From Bacteroidales bacterium GP4 (GTDB lineage: Bacteria > Bacteroidota > Bacteroidia > Bacteroidales > Muribaculaceae), in assembly GCA_001701065.1 (NCBI GenBank), contig DAAL01000245.1:1-12879 (forward strand): a DNA stretch of 12,879 nt. Direction: 5' to 3'. A model generated the notes under the pieces. The model saw only the letters and a list, made by a program, of their open reading frames with translations, was not told the DNA's origin and made no database searches. Position 1 is the first letter of the stretch, and each line of letters begins with the position of its first letter. The translations under genes and the position numbers were made by a program. Below, in pieces: positions 1 to 7,716 of the stretch.

Positions 1-1826
1 GGCGAGATGCCAAGTAGTCTTATCTTCTCGTAGAGCGAAAGAAGGGTGCGGTCACGTCCCGTGCAGTTGCTTGACGGTGAAAACCGGCGGTGTATAAGTA
101 TAAACTTGAAGTCGCCCGGGATTCCGTGCTTTCTTAAAGAGGGGAAAGAACTGGTGAGGTCAAGTTTGCCGTCGGCAACGAGATCCTCCACTATCTGGCG
201 CAAGTACACATTTATCTGCGGCTGCACTCTGAATCCCATGTTTATCCTCACGCTGTAGAGGGTGCCGGGGATTAGGGGACGGCAGGTGTAGTCAAGCGTG
301 AACGGGTCGTCCACGTGGTTGAAACGAATTATCCAGTAATGGTCGGCGCGCTTGGGATGCTTGTTGACAATGGAATAGATAAGTTTGCTTTCGATTTCAT
401 CCTCGGCGGCAGAAGTACTGACATAAACTACATTGGAAGCGTATTTTGAGATCTCCGTGTCAGCTTTTATATCAGAAATTATGCCATAGTAATCGGGGAA
501 ATTGCGTATTTCGACATATTTCCGGCGCAAAGCCGATGCATGGTACCACACCATCATGATGGCAAGCAGCACACTCGCTATGGCTATGGTGTACCATCCG
601 CCTTGGGCGAATTTCATCATGTTGGCTATGAAAAATCCGCCTTCGATAATCCCGAACACGATAAAGAATCCCACTGACACAGTCCAGTGAAGGCCTTTCC
701 GGTGCATGTAGAAAGCAAGGAGCACTGTGGTCATCAGCATGGTTATGGTGATGGAGAGACCGTAGGCGGCTTCCATGCGCGATGACGAGCCAAAGAGCAG
801 AACTGTCACAATGCAGCCTATGAAAAGGAATGTGTTTATGACCGGGATATACAGCTGTCCTTTCTGAGAGGAGGGGTACTTTATTTTCAGAGCCGGGATG
901 AAATTTTGTCCTATTGCTTCGCTGAACAGTGTGAAAGAGCCGCTGATAAGCGCCTGGCTTGCGATGATGGCAGCTCCGGTGGACATTATTATTCCCGGAA
1001 TGAGCATCCAGTGGGGCATTATCGCAAAGAATGGGTTAGCTGCGGTGTCCCCTCCGGCTATTATCCAGGCTCCCTGACCGAGATAATTGAGAATAAGCAT
1101 GACTTTCACAAACAGCCAACTGACGCTGATGTTCAAACGTCCGCAATGCCCCAAGTCGGAGTACAATGCCTCAGCACCGGTAGTGCACAGGAACACCGCT
1201 CCCACTATGAGAAGGCTTCCCGGATAAGTGGCAAGCACTTTTATCGCCCACCATGGGTTGAACGCCTTGAATATTCCGGGATAAAGATGCACGCTCATCA
1301 CGCCGAGGGTACCGAGCATGAGGAACCACAACAGCATAAAAGGACCGAAGAATTTCCCTATGGAGCCGGTGCCCATCCTCTGCATTATGAAGATGAGCGT
1401 GATGATGGTGATCACGATGGGGATGGTGGGAGTGGCGGGGTTTATAGCGTCAAGCCCTTCGATGGCGGTAGTCACGGTGATGGCGGGGGTGATAATGCCG
1501 TCGGCTATCAGCGTGCTTGCGCCCAGTGCCGCTATCACGTAAAGCCACTTCCGGGAATTCCGCTTGATGAGAGCATAGAGCGCAAGTATGCCGCCTTCGC
1601 CTTTATTGTCGGCGCGGAGAGCGATAAGCACATATTTCAGAGTGGTCTGCAACGTCAGTGTCCATATCACGCACGACACCACTCCGGTTATAAATTCCGG
1701 ACGGGTGTTGTCGCTAAGCAGCAGGATGGTCTTCATGACATAGAGAGGGGATGTCCCTATGTCGCCGAACACTATCCCTATAGCCACAAGGAGTCCGACT
1801 GCGCTAACACTCTTCGCTGTCTTCAT
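1..1826 (-). CDS. kup: Kup-family K+ uptake transporter (C-terminus cut by window edge)
   Basis: An open frame runs from an ATG at 1826 to the window edge without a stop, giving about 608 residues, so only a short C-terminal piece should be missing (E. coli Kup is about 620 aa). Kup proteins are inner-membrane H+-coupled K+ importers. The family signature GDIGTSPLY is at residues 21-29, and GAEALYSDLGHCGR, characteristic of the family, is at 217-230. About a dozen hydrophobic segments fill residues 8-430, followed by a hydrophilic cytoplasmic domain from about 432 onward. The start codon lies inside the end of nhaA (23-nt overlap), which suggests translational coupling and a shared job in Na+/K+/pH homeostasis. 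A GTG codon directly before the ATG is an alternative start. No independent promoter or Shine-Dalgarno sequence is evident. Family assignment is secure; the actual stop lies outside the window. Confidence 0.95.
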   Translation of the reverse strand, partial: MKTAKSVSAVGLLVAIGIVFGDIGTSPLYVMKTILLLSDNTRPEFITGVVSCVIWTLTLQTTLKYVLIALRADNKGEGGILALYALIKRNSRKWLYVIAALGASTLIADGIITPAITVTTAIEGLDAINPATPTIPIVITIITLIFIMQRMGTGSIGKFFGPFMLLWFLMLGTLGVMSVHLYPGIFKAFNPWWAIKVLATYPGSLLIVGAVFLCTTGAEALYSDLGHCGRLNISVSWLFVKVMLILNYLGQGAWIIAGGDTAANPFFAIMPHWMLIPGIIMSTGAAIIASQALISGSFTLFSEAIGQNFIPALKIKYPSSQKGQLYIPVINTFLFIGCIVTVLLFGSSSRMEAAYGLSITITMLMTTVLLAFYMHRKGLHWTVSVGFFIVFGIIEGGFFIANMMKFAQGGWYTIAIASVLLAIMMVWYHASALRRKYVEIRNFPDYYGIISDIKADTEISKYASNVVYVSTSAAEDEIESKLIYSIVNKHPKRADHYWIIRFNHVDDPFTLDYTCRPLIPGTLYSVRINMGFRVQPQINVYLRQIVEDLVADGKLDLTSSFPSLRKHGIPGDFKFILIHRRFSPSSNCTGRDRTLLSLYEKIRLLGIS

Positions 1827-3204
1827 CACAGGATGTTTTTGGCAAGAAGTGATGCAACAATACGAATCCTAACACACCTGAAAGAAGAGAACCTGCCACA
1901 ATACCGAGTTTGGCGTTGTTGAGGAGGGCAAGTCCTTCCGCGGTTGAAGAGTCGAAGGTGAGGTTGGCGATGAATAACGATACTGTGAACCCTATACCTC
2001 CGAGCATGGCTATGGATGCTATCATCTTCCAGTTGCAATACTCAGGCATAGGCGCGAGTCCGAGCTTGACCGTAGCCCAAGAGAAGATGAATATACCCAG
2101 GAATTTTCCGAGCACAAGTCCGCATATGATGGCAAGGCTGACTCCGCTCCACAAAGCCGAGGGATCCATGCCGTAGAATGTGATGCCGGCGTTGGCAAAT
2201 GCGAACAACGGTATTATCAGGTAGTTCACTATCGGATGAAGTGAATCTTCAAGGTCCTGCAGCGGAGATATTACTTTGTCGGAAGCCGATTCCACCTGTT
2301 TCAGCCAGTCCATCTGGTCCTTGCTGAGGATAGTGCGGCGCGACAGTTGCTCATCGTCCTCGGCGTTGAACTGAGAGATAGCCTTACGTATCATCTTGAC
2401 GTACTTCTTCGGGGCGAATACCGGCGTTGCAGGAATACAGAACGCTATAAGCACTCCGGCTATGGTGGGGTGTATGCCCGAGTTGAGGAACAGATACCAC
2501 ACCACGGTTCCTATAGCGAGGTAGAAAATCTTGCTCTGTATGTGCAGTCCCGTCCCGAGGAAGAGCGTCCCCAACAAAGCCAGTCCGTAGAGGATGTAGG
2601 GCACGTCGATGTGCGATGAATAGCATGCCGCTATCACTATGATGCCGCCTATATCATCTACCACGGCGAGTGTGGTGAGGAATATCTTGAGCGACAACGG
2701 CACTCTCCTGCCGAGCATGGCAAGGATGCCTAATGAGAAAGCTATATCGGTAGCCATGGGGATAGCCGCGCCGTCGGCGTAGTCAGTGCCGTTGCTAAGG
2801 AGGAGATAGAATATCACCGGTACAGCCATGCCGCCCACTGCCGCCACTATGGGGAGCAGAGCCTGACGGAATGAACTTAGTTCACCCACAAGCACCTCAC
2901 GCTTTATTTCAAGACCGATGGTGAAGAAAAAGATAGCCATGAGCGCGTCGTTGATGAACTGCAGCATGGACATGGGATGCCCTGCATGGCTGAATATGTT
3001 GAACGAACCTATCTGAAGGCGTATCTCCTGATTCCAGAAATCATTGTAGAGGACGTTGATTCCCGGCAGGTTAGCGACAATCAGAGCCAACACTGTGGCG
3101 GCTATAAGCACATTGCCTCCGGAGGCATGGCTCTGCAATGCTCGTTTTGCGGCGTAAAACACACGGTGGGGCGCATTAGCCGCTTCTTCTAATTGTGGAC
3201 GCAT
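1804..3204 (-). CDS. nhaA: Na+/H+ antiporter NhaA
   Basis: This 466-aa polytopic inner-membrane protein expels Na+ in exchange for H+. ATDIAFSLG (151-159, with the conserved Asp at 153) and VVDDIGG (181-187, with Asp183-Asp184 matching the E. coli ion-binding pair D163/D164) are intact. K367 in GLVLGKFLG corresponds to E. coli K300. It is longer than E. coli NhaA (388 aa) mainly because of a charged, hydrophilic insert at about 266-322, as seen in longer NhaA subtypes, and a short acidic Cys-ending tail. I chose the ATG at 3204 (MRPQ) as start. The longer frame begins with a TTG at 3234 and would translate the hairpin and poly-T leader into an unlikely MYNYLYLFFF. It sits 57 bp downstream of lepA behind a terminator-like hairpin and overlaps kup by 23 nt, so it may head a two-gene ion-transport operon. 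Confidence 0.95.
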   Translation of the reverse strand: MRPQLEEAANAPHRVFYAAKRALQSHASGGNVLIAATVLALIVANLPGINVLYNDFWNQEIRLQIGSFNIFSHAGHPMSMLQFINDALMAIFFFTIGLEIKREVLVGELSSFRQALLPIVAAVGGMAVPVIFYLLLSNGTDYADGAAIPMATDIAFSLGILAMLGRRVPLSLKIFLTTLAVVDDIGGIIVIAACYSSHIDVPYILYGLALLGTLFLGTGLHIQSKIFYLAIGTVVWYLFLNSGIHPTIAGVLIAFCIPATPVFAPKKYVKMIRKAISQFNAEDDEQLSRRTILSKDQMDWLKQVESASDKVISPLQDLEDSLHPIVNYLIIPLFAFANAGITFYGMDPSALWSGVSLAIICGLVLGKFLGIFIFSWATVKLGLAPMPEYCNWKMIASIAMLGGIGFTVSLFIANLTFDSSTAEGLALLNNAKLGIVAGSLLSGVLGFVLLHHFLPKTSCDEDSEEC

Positions 3205-3246
3205 AAAAAAAAATAGGTATAAATAGTTGTACAATTTATACCTATT
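3205..3246 (-). terminator. Terminator- or attenuator-like hairpin between lepA and nhaA
   Basis: A perfect 13-bp inverted repeat, with AATAGGTATAAAT at 3212-3224 and its complement at 3234-3246, surrounds a 9-nt loop. Read on the minus strand, the stem runs straight into nine T residues (3213-3205), and the nhaA ATG begins at the very next base. Hairpin plus T-run is the form of an intrinsic terminator for lepA, but the stem has only two G-C pairs, so it may be weak. Because the U-tract abuts the start codon, the same element could act as an attenuator, as a structure hiding the nhaA start, or as a dyad operator. TATAAT lies on its upstream shoulder, 14 bp after a TTGACT, which is a short spacing for a sigma-70-like promoter. 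Confidence 0.5.
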
Positions 3247-3261
3247 ATAACAATATTTTCG

Positions 3262-5049
3262 TCAGTCAAGTTTTAGGACAGCGAGAAAAGCTTTCTGAGG
3301 CACTTCCACTGAGCCTATCTGTTTCATTCGCTTTTTGCCTTTCTTCTGCTTTTCAAGAAGTTTTCGTTTACGTGAGATATCGCCGCCGTAACACTTGGCA
3401 GTCACATCCTTCCTTACTGCCTTGATAGTTTCACGTGCTATGATTTTCGCACCTATCGCCGCCTGGATGGCTATGTCAAATTGCTGGCGAGGAATCAGTT
3501 CCTTAAGCTTTTCGCACATGCGCCGCCCGAATGTCACGGCATTGTCGGCATGGGTCAATGTGCTAAGTGCGTCCACGCTTTCGCCGTTCAGCAGTATGTC
3601 GAGTTTCACGAGCTTGGACTCGCGGAAGTCGTGGATGTGGTAATCAAATGAAGCGTATCCTTTGGATATGGATTTCAGCTTGTCGTAGAAGTCGATGACA
3701 ATTTCGCCCAACGGCATGTCGAATGTAAGCTCTATTCGGTTGCCTGATATGTATTCCTGCTTGATGAGTTCACCTCGCTTGCCAAGGCACAGGGTCATGA
3801 TGGGACCTATGTAGTCGGTCACCGTGATTATGGATGCGCGTATATAAGGTTCCTCGATGTGGTCGATGAGTGTAAGGTCAGGCAATCCCGAAGGATTGTG
3901 CACTTCGGTCATGTTGCCTTTCTTGTCGTACACCTTGTAGGAAACGTTTGGCACGGTGGTGATGACATCCATGTCAAATTCACGTCCGAGGCGTTCCTGG
4001 ATAATCTCCATGTGAAGCAACCCGAGGAATCCGCAACGGAATCCAAATCCGAGCGCCATTGAGGACTCGGGGGTGAAGGTGAGCGACGCATCGTTTAGCT
4101 GAAGCTTTTCAAGCGAAGAACGCAGATTTTCAAAATCCTCGGTCTCGATGGGGTAGACACCGGCGAACACCATAGGCTTCACTTCCTCAAATCCGGCTAT
4201 AGCCTCGGAGCATGGACGTTCCACATGGGTGATGGTGTCGCCTACTCTTACTTCCTTTGAGGTTTTGATGCCTGAGATTATGTAGCCCACATTGCCGGCT
4301 GAAAGCTCTTCGCGCGGCGACATGTCCAGCTTAAGCACACCTATTTCATCGGCGTGGTATTCTTTGCCGGTCGACACGAATTTCACAAAATCGTTCTTGC
4401 GGATGGTGCCGTTTACAATCTTGTAATAAGCTATGATACCACGGAAAGGATTGAACACCGAGTCAAATATAAGTGCCTGCAACGGCGCGCTCGGGTCGCC
4501 TTTCGGAGCCGGGATGCGCTCGATTATAGCCTGAAGAATCTCCGGCACGCCTATTCCGGTCTTTCCGGAAGCTCGTATTATCTCGTCACGTTTGCATCCG
4601 AGCAGGTCTATGATCTGGTCCTCCACTTCGTCAGGCTTTGCGCTGTCGAGATCCACCTTATTTATTACGGGAATAATTTCAAGGTCGTTGTCAATAGCCA
4701 TGTAGAGGTTGGAGATGGTCTGAGCCTGAATGCCCTGTGATGCGTCCACGATGAGTAGCGCGCCTTCGCAGGCGGCTATCGAGCGTGACACTTCGTAGGA
4801 GAAGTCCACGTGTCCCGGAGTGTCGATAAGGTTGAGGGCATAGCGTTCGCCTTCGTAGGAGTAGTCCATCTGGATGGCGTGGCTCTTGATGGTGATGCCG
4901 CGTTCGCGTTCCAGGTCCATGTCGTCGAGCACCTGCGCCTGTAGATCCTTGCCCGATACGGTGTTGGTGTATTCAAGCAAGCGGTCGGCAAGAGTGCTCT
5001 TGCCGTGGTCGATATGTGCGATTATACAGAAATTCCTTATATTCTTCAT
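3262..5049 (-). CDS. lepA: Elongation factor 4 (LepA), ribosome-associated GTPase
   Basis: This is a full-length 595-aa translational GTPase that acts on the ribosome and is implicated in back-translocation and ribosome biogenesis or initiation. The GTPase motifs are all present: G1 AHIDHGKST at 11-19, G2 RERGITI at 48-54, G3 DTPGH at 76-80 and G4 NKVD at 130-133. The C-terminal LepA-specific domain ends in the basic stretch [20 protein letters not shown] near the terminus, typical of the family. The start is the ATG at 5049 (MKNIRNF); an upstream TTG at 5058 would add only three residues and falls inside the putative -7 promoter box. Length and motifs match the family with nothing missing. 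It lies 69 bp downstream of the antitoxin-like gene and probably uses its own promoter. Confidence 0.97.
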   Translation of the reverse strand: MKNIRNFCIIAHIDHGKSTLADRLLEYTNTVSGKDLQAQVLDDMDLERERGITIKSHAIQMDYSYEGERYALNLIDTPGHVDFSYEVSRSIAACEGALLIVDASQGIQAQTISNLYMAIDNDLEIIPVINKVDLDSAKPDEVEDQIIDLLGCKRDEIIRASGKTGIGVPEILQAIIERIPAPKGDPSAPLQALIFDSVFNPFRGIIAYYKIVNGTIRKNDFVKFVSTGKEYHADEIGVLKLDMSPREELSAGNVGYIISGIKTSKEVRVGDTITHVERPCSEAIAGFEEVKPMVFAGVYPIETEDFENLRSSLEKLQLNDASLTFTPESSMALGFGFRCGFLGLLHMEIIQERLGREFDMDVITTVPNVSYKVYDKKGNMTEVHNPSGLPDLTLIDHIEEPYIRASIITVTDYIGPIMTLCLGKRGELIKQEYISGNRIELTFDMPLGEIVIDFYDKLKSISKGYASFDYHIHDFRESKLVKLDILLNGESVDALSTLTHADNAVTFGRRMCEKLKELIPRQQFDIAIQAAIGAKIIARETIKAVRKDVTAKCYGGDISRKRKLLEKQKKGKKRMKQIGSVEVPQKAFLAVLKLD

Positions 5050-5055
5050 AGGGTG

Positions 5056-5063
5056 CAAAGGTA
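5056..5063 (-). promoter_or_regulatory. Bacteroidetes -7 box (TACCTTTG) of lepA
   Basis: The minus strand reads TACCTTTG, an exact match to the Bacteroidetes -7 consensus TAnnTTTG, ending only six bases before the lepA ATG. I see no TTG at the usual 19-21 bp spacing upstream, so the -33 element is missing or degenerate. If used, transcription would begin at or within a few bases of the start codon, giving a leaderless or near-leaderless mRNA. Confidence 0.45.
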
Positions 5064-5118
5064 CAAAAAAAAGTTGACATTGCTACCATAAAAGGAGTAG
5101 AGGACACGGCTCTTTCAT

Positions 5119-5388
5119 TCAAACCTCCGCAACCTGAAGGATTGGAGTCCCCAATACATTCTCGATTGATGAGATTGTGTCAATCGTGAAATTGTGGGTT
5201 CCTCTCATCCACTTGCTGATTTCGGACTCTTTCTTGCCGAGCATGATGGCAAGGTCTTTCTGTTTAAGACCCTTTTCTTCCAATATGCTGTGAATCCTGT
5301 CCACAATGAGGAAGGACAGGTCAACACGTCTGCGGACTTCGGGCGAAACTTTAGCCCGACGAGCCTCGATGATGCTACTTCTTTTCAT
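5119..5388 (-). CDS. XRE-family HTH protein, putative antitoxin
   Basis: This 89-aa protein has an HTH_3/XRE fold at about residues 29-85. The recognition region QKDLAIMLGKKESEISKWMRG is centred on 43-63, and the basic N-terminal part (KRSSIIEARRAKVSPEVRRR) probably contacts DNA or the partner. Such proteins bind DNA and, when encoded behind a toxin, neutralise it and repress the shared promoter. Its ATG at 5388 lies 14 nt inside the upstream toxin-like gene, so the two are translationally coupled. The toxin-first order is that of HigBA-type modules. A simple XRE repressor unrelated to toxicity remains possible; the DNA-binding fold is clear, the antitoxin role is inferred from the neighbour. 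Confidence 0.8.
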   Translation of the reverse strand: MKRSSIIEARRAKVSPEVRRRVDLSFLIVDRIHSILEEKGLKQKDLAIMLGKKESEISKWMRGTHNFTIDTISSIENVLGTPILQVAEV

Positions 5389-5860
5389 CGCGGGTAAAAT
5401 TTAGGTTTCCTATTATTTCCTTGTCTACAATATAGAGAGTTCCGTTTGACAAACGGGATGATATAAACCGGCTTGTATCAACAAGCATCTCCACATAATC
5501 CGATAAGGTTTCACTTTCTTGCCATTTAACACAGTCTTTAACTCCACCGTTACCAAAGATGAGTATCTTGTCGGAAAGCCGTATGCAGTAAAGACGCAGA
5601 TTGCTTGTTTCAATAGGTATTGCGCTTACGCCATCGCCAGACCGACCTTCGTAACGGAAATATCTTTCCAGCGCACCGCTTTCACCAATCCTGTCAAGCC
5701 ATGCGATTATAATGTCTACATCTTCATCATAACCGCACCCTTCGGGGAATTTCTCAAAGAACCTTTCAAGCTCAGAGAGTTCTTCCTCGCTAAGGTGTAT
5801 GCTATAAAAATTCACAGCGTCATGTTCCTCAATCAGTTCGATGGAATATTTCTGCGTCAT
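5375..5860 (-). CDS. Putative HigB/RelE-like toxin of a type II TA pair
   Basis: This is a soluble 161-aa protein. The central block YFRYEG (68-73) followed by RLYCIRLSDKILIFGNGG (89-106) matches a protein family I recognise from Bacteroidales that is usually encoded just before an XRE regulator. The strand pattern of this block, followed by the helix at about 117-137, resembles the beta-sheet core of RelE/HigB mRNA-cleaving toxins. The protein is longer than typical RelE/HigB toxins (about 90-110 aa) because of an acidic N-terminal region (about 1-60) and a C-terminal strand pair (about 141-156). Catalytic residues cannot be assigned from sequence alone. It is the first gene of a two-gene unit with a textbook promoter, overlapping the HTH gene by 14 nt. 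The toxin role is inferred from family resemblance and context, not demonstrated. Confidence 0.65.
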   Translation of the reverse strand: MTQKYSIELIEEHDAVNFYSIHLSEEELSELERFFEKFPEGCGYDEDVDIIIAWLDRIGESGALERYFRYEGRSGDGVSAIPIETSNLRLYCIRLSDKILIFGNGGVKDCVKWQESETLSDYVEMLVDTSRFISSRLSNGTLYIVDKEIIGNLNFTRDEKK

Positions 5861-5862
5861 AC

Positions 5863-5878
5863 TTAACTTATAAATTAA
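5863..5878. promoter_or_regulatory. Candidate operator dyad of the toxin-antitoxin-like operon
   Basis: TTAACTTATAAATTAA is a 16-bp dyad with one mismatched pair (5867/5874). It lies between the -7 box (5884-5891) and the toxin ATG at 5860, around the likely transcription start. That is the usual place for autoregulation by an antitoxin or toxin-antitoxin complex. The same stretch also contains TTAACT as a direct repeat (5863-5868 and 5875-5880). It is almost purely A+T, so chance is a real alternative. Confidence 0.3.
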
Positions 5879-5883
5879 CTACG

Positions 5884-5915
5884 CAAAGGTAATGACTCTT
5901 TTCCGATATAACAAA
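5884..5915 (-). promoter_or_regulatory. Bacteroidetes promoter TTTG-N20-TACCTTTG
   Basis: On the minus strand a -33 element TTTG (5915-5912) is followed after exactly 20 bp by TACCTTTG (5891-5884). This fits the Bacteroides sigma-ABfr consensus TTTG-N19-21-TAnnTTTG in both elements and spacing. Transcription should start near 5879 and give a roughly 20-nt leader before the toxin-like gene at 5860. It separates this operon from the flippase gene upstream and is the best promoter match in the window. Confidence 0.75.
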
Positions 5916-5931
5916 TTAATTAACCCTAAAG

Positions 5932-6996
5932 TTAACTTGTGCGGTGCAAGTTGTTAATTCCCTGATGGCTTTCGTAGTTTTTGCGGCGGGAGGTCATGAT
6001 GTAGAATGCGCTGAAAATGCCGAGGGCGATGAGTGTCATTGCCTGGAAGCTCCAGCACAGGATGGAGTAGGCGGCTCCGTCGCTGTTGCTTATGCCGAAA
6101 AGGCTTAATGCGAACATTACGGAGATGTTCCATGGTCCGAGACCGCCGTTGGACGGCACTGCCATGCTGCACGACCCGAACACGAACACTACCAGTCCCG
6201 GGATGAATCCTAATGCGTAACCGTTGCCCTCGATCAGCTGCCGTGTGAACGGGAACGCGAAGAAGCACACATAGGTTTCCATGAAATAGCATATCCATAT
6301 ACCAAATGTGAGCACGATGTACCATTCGGTGCCTTTCATGTGGAAAAGCACACGGAATCCGTCCCACATGCGCTTGATGCTGCGGTTGACACCTTGCACA
6401 AACGTTGAACGACGGAACACATAATCGCAGATTACAAGAATGACGATAACCGCCGCTATTGTGATCCACAATCCTATATCGGTAGTGGCGCGGTCAATCG
6501 CTTCGCCTATGGGGTCGCGGTCAAGGAATTTTTCGAGGAAAGGATGAGCCACAAACAGGGCGAGGACAATGAGCAGGAGAATCATCACAGCATCCGAAGC
6601 ACGGTCGCCGAGGTCAGTGCCAACGACCACCGACAGCTTGCAGTTCTCGCGCCGCGACACATACACGCACCGCCATGCTTCGCCCAGATAGGGGAATACG
6701 AGATTGAGGGCGTAAGCTCCGAATATAGCCACACTCTCGGCTGTCACAGTCATCCTCGGGATGCCTGCGGCGCGCAGCTGGATTCCCCACCTTACTCCTC
6801 GGATGATGTGGGACAGAACGGTTAAGCCCATCATCCCGATGATGTAGCGGTAATCTACACCATTGCGAATGATGGACTTCACTTGTTCCAGATTGACTTT
6901 ATGGAAAAGCCAGAACACAAGTCCAACAGAGATGGCAAGCGGAACCACCACTTTAAGTATTTTACTTATGGTGCCGATGCCGCTCTTGTGTCCCAT
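5932..6996 (-). CDS. LPG-synthase-TM / flippase-like (UPF0104) membrane protein
   Basis: This 354-aa polytopic inner-membrane protein has about eight hydrophobic segments (around 15-30, 51-65, 88-103, 136-150, 176-193, 227-248, 260-279 and 290-334). It carries two blocks typical of PF03706: LNLVFPYLGEAWR at 97-109 and AVPSNGGLGPWN at 279-290. Members include the membrane domain of lysyl-phosphatidylglycerol synthase (MprF), which flips lipids, and stand-alone proteins of mostly unknown lipid-related function. There is no aminoacyl-transferase domain here, so lysyl-PG synthesis is unlikely from this protein alone; lipid or lipid-linked glycan transport is a family-based guess. Its ATG shares one base with the stop of the upstream lipoprotein gene (TAATG), indicating translational coupling and probably a shared envelope function. 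Confidence 0.85.
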   Translation of the reverse strand: MGHKSGIGTISKILKVVVPLAISVGLVFWLFHKVNLEQVKSIIRNGVDYRYIIGMMGLTVLSHIIRGVRWGIQLRAAGIPRMTVTAESVAIFGAYALNLVFPYLGEAWRCVYVSRRENCKLSVVVGTDLGDRASDAVMILLLIVLALFVAHPFLEKFLDRDPIGEAIDRATTDIGLWITIAAVIVILVICDYVFRRSTFVQGVNRSIKRMWDGFRVLFHMKGTEWYIVLTFGIWICYFMETYVCFFAFPFTRQLIEGNGYALGFIPGLVVFVFGSCSMAVPSNGGLGPWNISVMFALSLFGISNSDGAAYSILCWSFQAMTLIALGIFSAFYIMTSRRKNYESHQGINNLHRTS

Positions 6997-7625
6997 TATT
7001 GTTCTACTTTCTTGAATTGAAGTTTTTCTTTCGGACTCTTTATCTCAAATTCAAGGATTTTGCCGCCATGTTCCACGTCAATGTCGTCAATAACCGTGAA
7101 TCGGGAGAAGTTGGAGCTTAGTGACTGTTCAAGTTCTTGCTTCCACACGGGAATGTAAGCATCCGAGATGGAGTCAAGCTGCGCCTTGGGAACTTCCGAA
7201 GCGAACGGCTGACTGAAAGTGACGCTGTTTTCGTCGATGTTGACTGTCATTTTCGACAAATCGAGGTCCAGCAGAATGTCGTCATCGTCGTCTACATCAT
7301 AAGCCCAGGTGCCGGCAGCTTGCGCCGATGCCTTGAACGAGATGGTATAAGGTTTACGGGATGAAAGCGAATCACCTTCGATAGCCTTGGTCACATCGAG
7401 GTTGTTGGTGATGTTGACATTGCCGCCTGTTTTTTGATTGTCTTCGACGAAGTTAAATGTCATGGACGATGATGCTTTGGATGCGCCGGGAACGTCCATG
7501 GTAAAGTCAGTTGGGGTTATCGATGACCAATATCCGGCGAATTCAGCGCTTTTTGAGCAAGAAAAGAGTAAAAGCGATGCACCCGCAGCCGCCGCACACG
7601 TAAATAGAGAGGATAATTTAGACAT
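6996..7625 (-). CDS. Unrecognised secreted lipoprotein
   Basis: This 209-aa protein starts with a lipoprotein signal peptide. A hydrophobic stretch with a lipobox LFSC at residues 20-23 makes Cys23 the predicted lipidated residue. The following residues (SKSAEF) lack the acidic run associated with surface export in Bacteroidetes, so a periplasm-facing anchor is more likely, as an inference. The mature part is beta-rich and hydrophilic, with an acidic run DVDDDDD at 110-116 followed by alternating hydrophobic strands (ILLDLDLSKMTVNI) and another strand-rich tail at 174-207. I do not recognise the family; it resembles small Bacteroidales lipocalin- or DUF-type lipoproteins only in general form. 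It is the first gene of a two-gene unit with the flippase-like protein, which suggests a shared envelope or lipid-related role. No clear TAnnTTTG promoter is visible in the 91 bp upstream. Confidence 0.8.
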   Translation of the reverse strand: MSKLSSLFTCAAAAGASLLLFSCSKSAEFAGYWSSITPTDFTMDVPGASKASSSMTFNFVEDNQKTGGNVNITNNLDVTKAIEGDSLSSRKPYTISFKASAQAAGTWAYDVDDDDDILLDLDLSKMTVNIDENSVTFSQPFASEVPKAQLDSISDAYIPVWKQELEQSLSSNFSRFTVIDDIDVEHGGKILEFEIKSPKEKLQFKKVEQ

Positions 7626-7716
7626 AATTAGTTAGTTGTTTAATTGGGACAGCGGTTAACAAACATTAAAGAACGCCGTCATATTTTTGTTTTAAATTAA
7701 ACAACAACTGATGCCG

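Noticed and set aside
906..1922. A 338-codon open frame on the plus strand.
   Set aside because: It lies antisense to kup and the end of nhaA, both with clear family motifs in the opposite strand. Its translation is rich in His, Tyr and Cys without domain or membrane pattern, as expected for a reverse-frame shadow.
3205..3234. N-terminal extension of NhaA (MYNYLYLFFF) from 3234.
   Set aside because: The codon at 3234 is TTG and the extension is just the translated hairpin and T-run. The ATG at 3204 gives a normal NhaA start.
4354..4740. A 128-codon plus-strand open frame.
   Set aside because: Antisense to the GTPase part of lepA; no recognisable features, and lepA fully explains the region.
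5920..5935. Small inverted repeat TTAAC/GTTAA at the end of the flippase-like gene as a terminator.
   Set aside because: Only a 5-bp A+T-rich stem with no following T-run, and it includes the stop codon; too weak to call.
5954..6469. A 171-codon minus-strand frame rich in His, Arg and Cys.
   Set aside because: Out-of-frame reading within the flippase-like gene, which has a consistent membrane-protein pattern and family motifs.
7687..7704. Inverted repeat TTGTTT...AAACAA between the regulator and the lipoprotein gene.
   Set aside because: A low-complexity A/T stem with one mismatch, followed on the minus strand by A residues and not T, so it does not look like a terminator. No other role could be supported.
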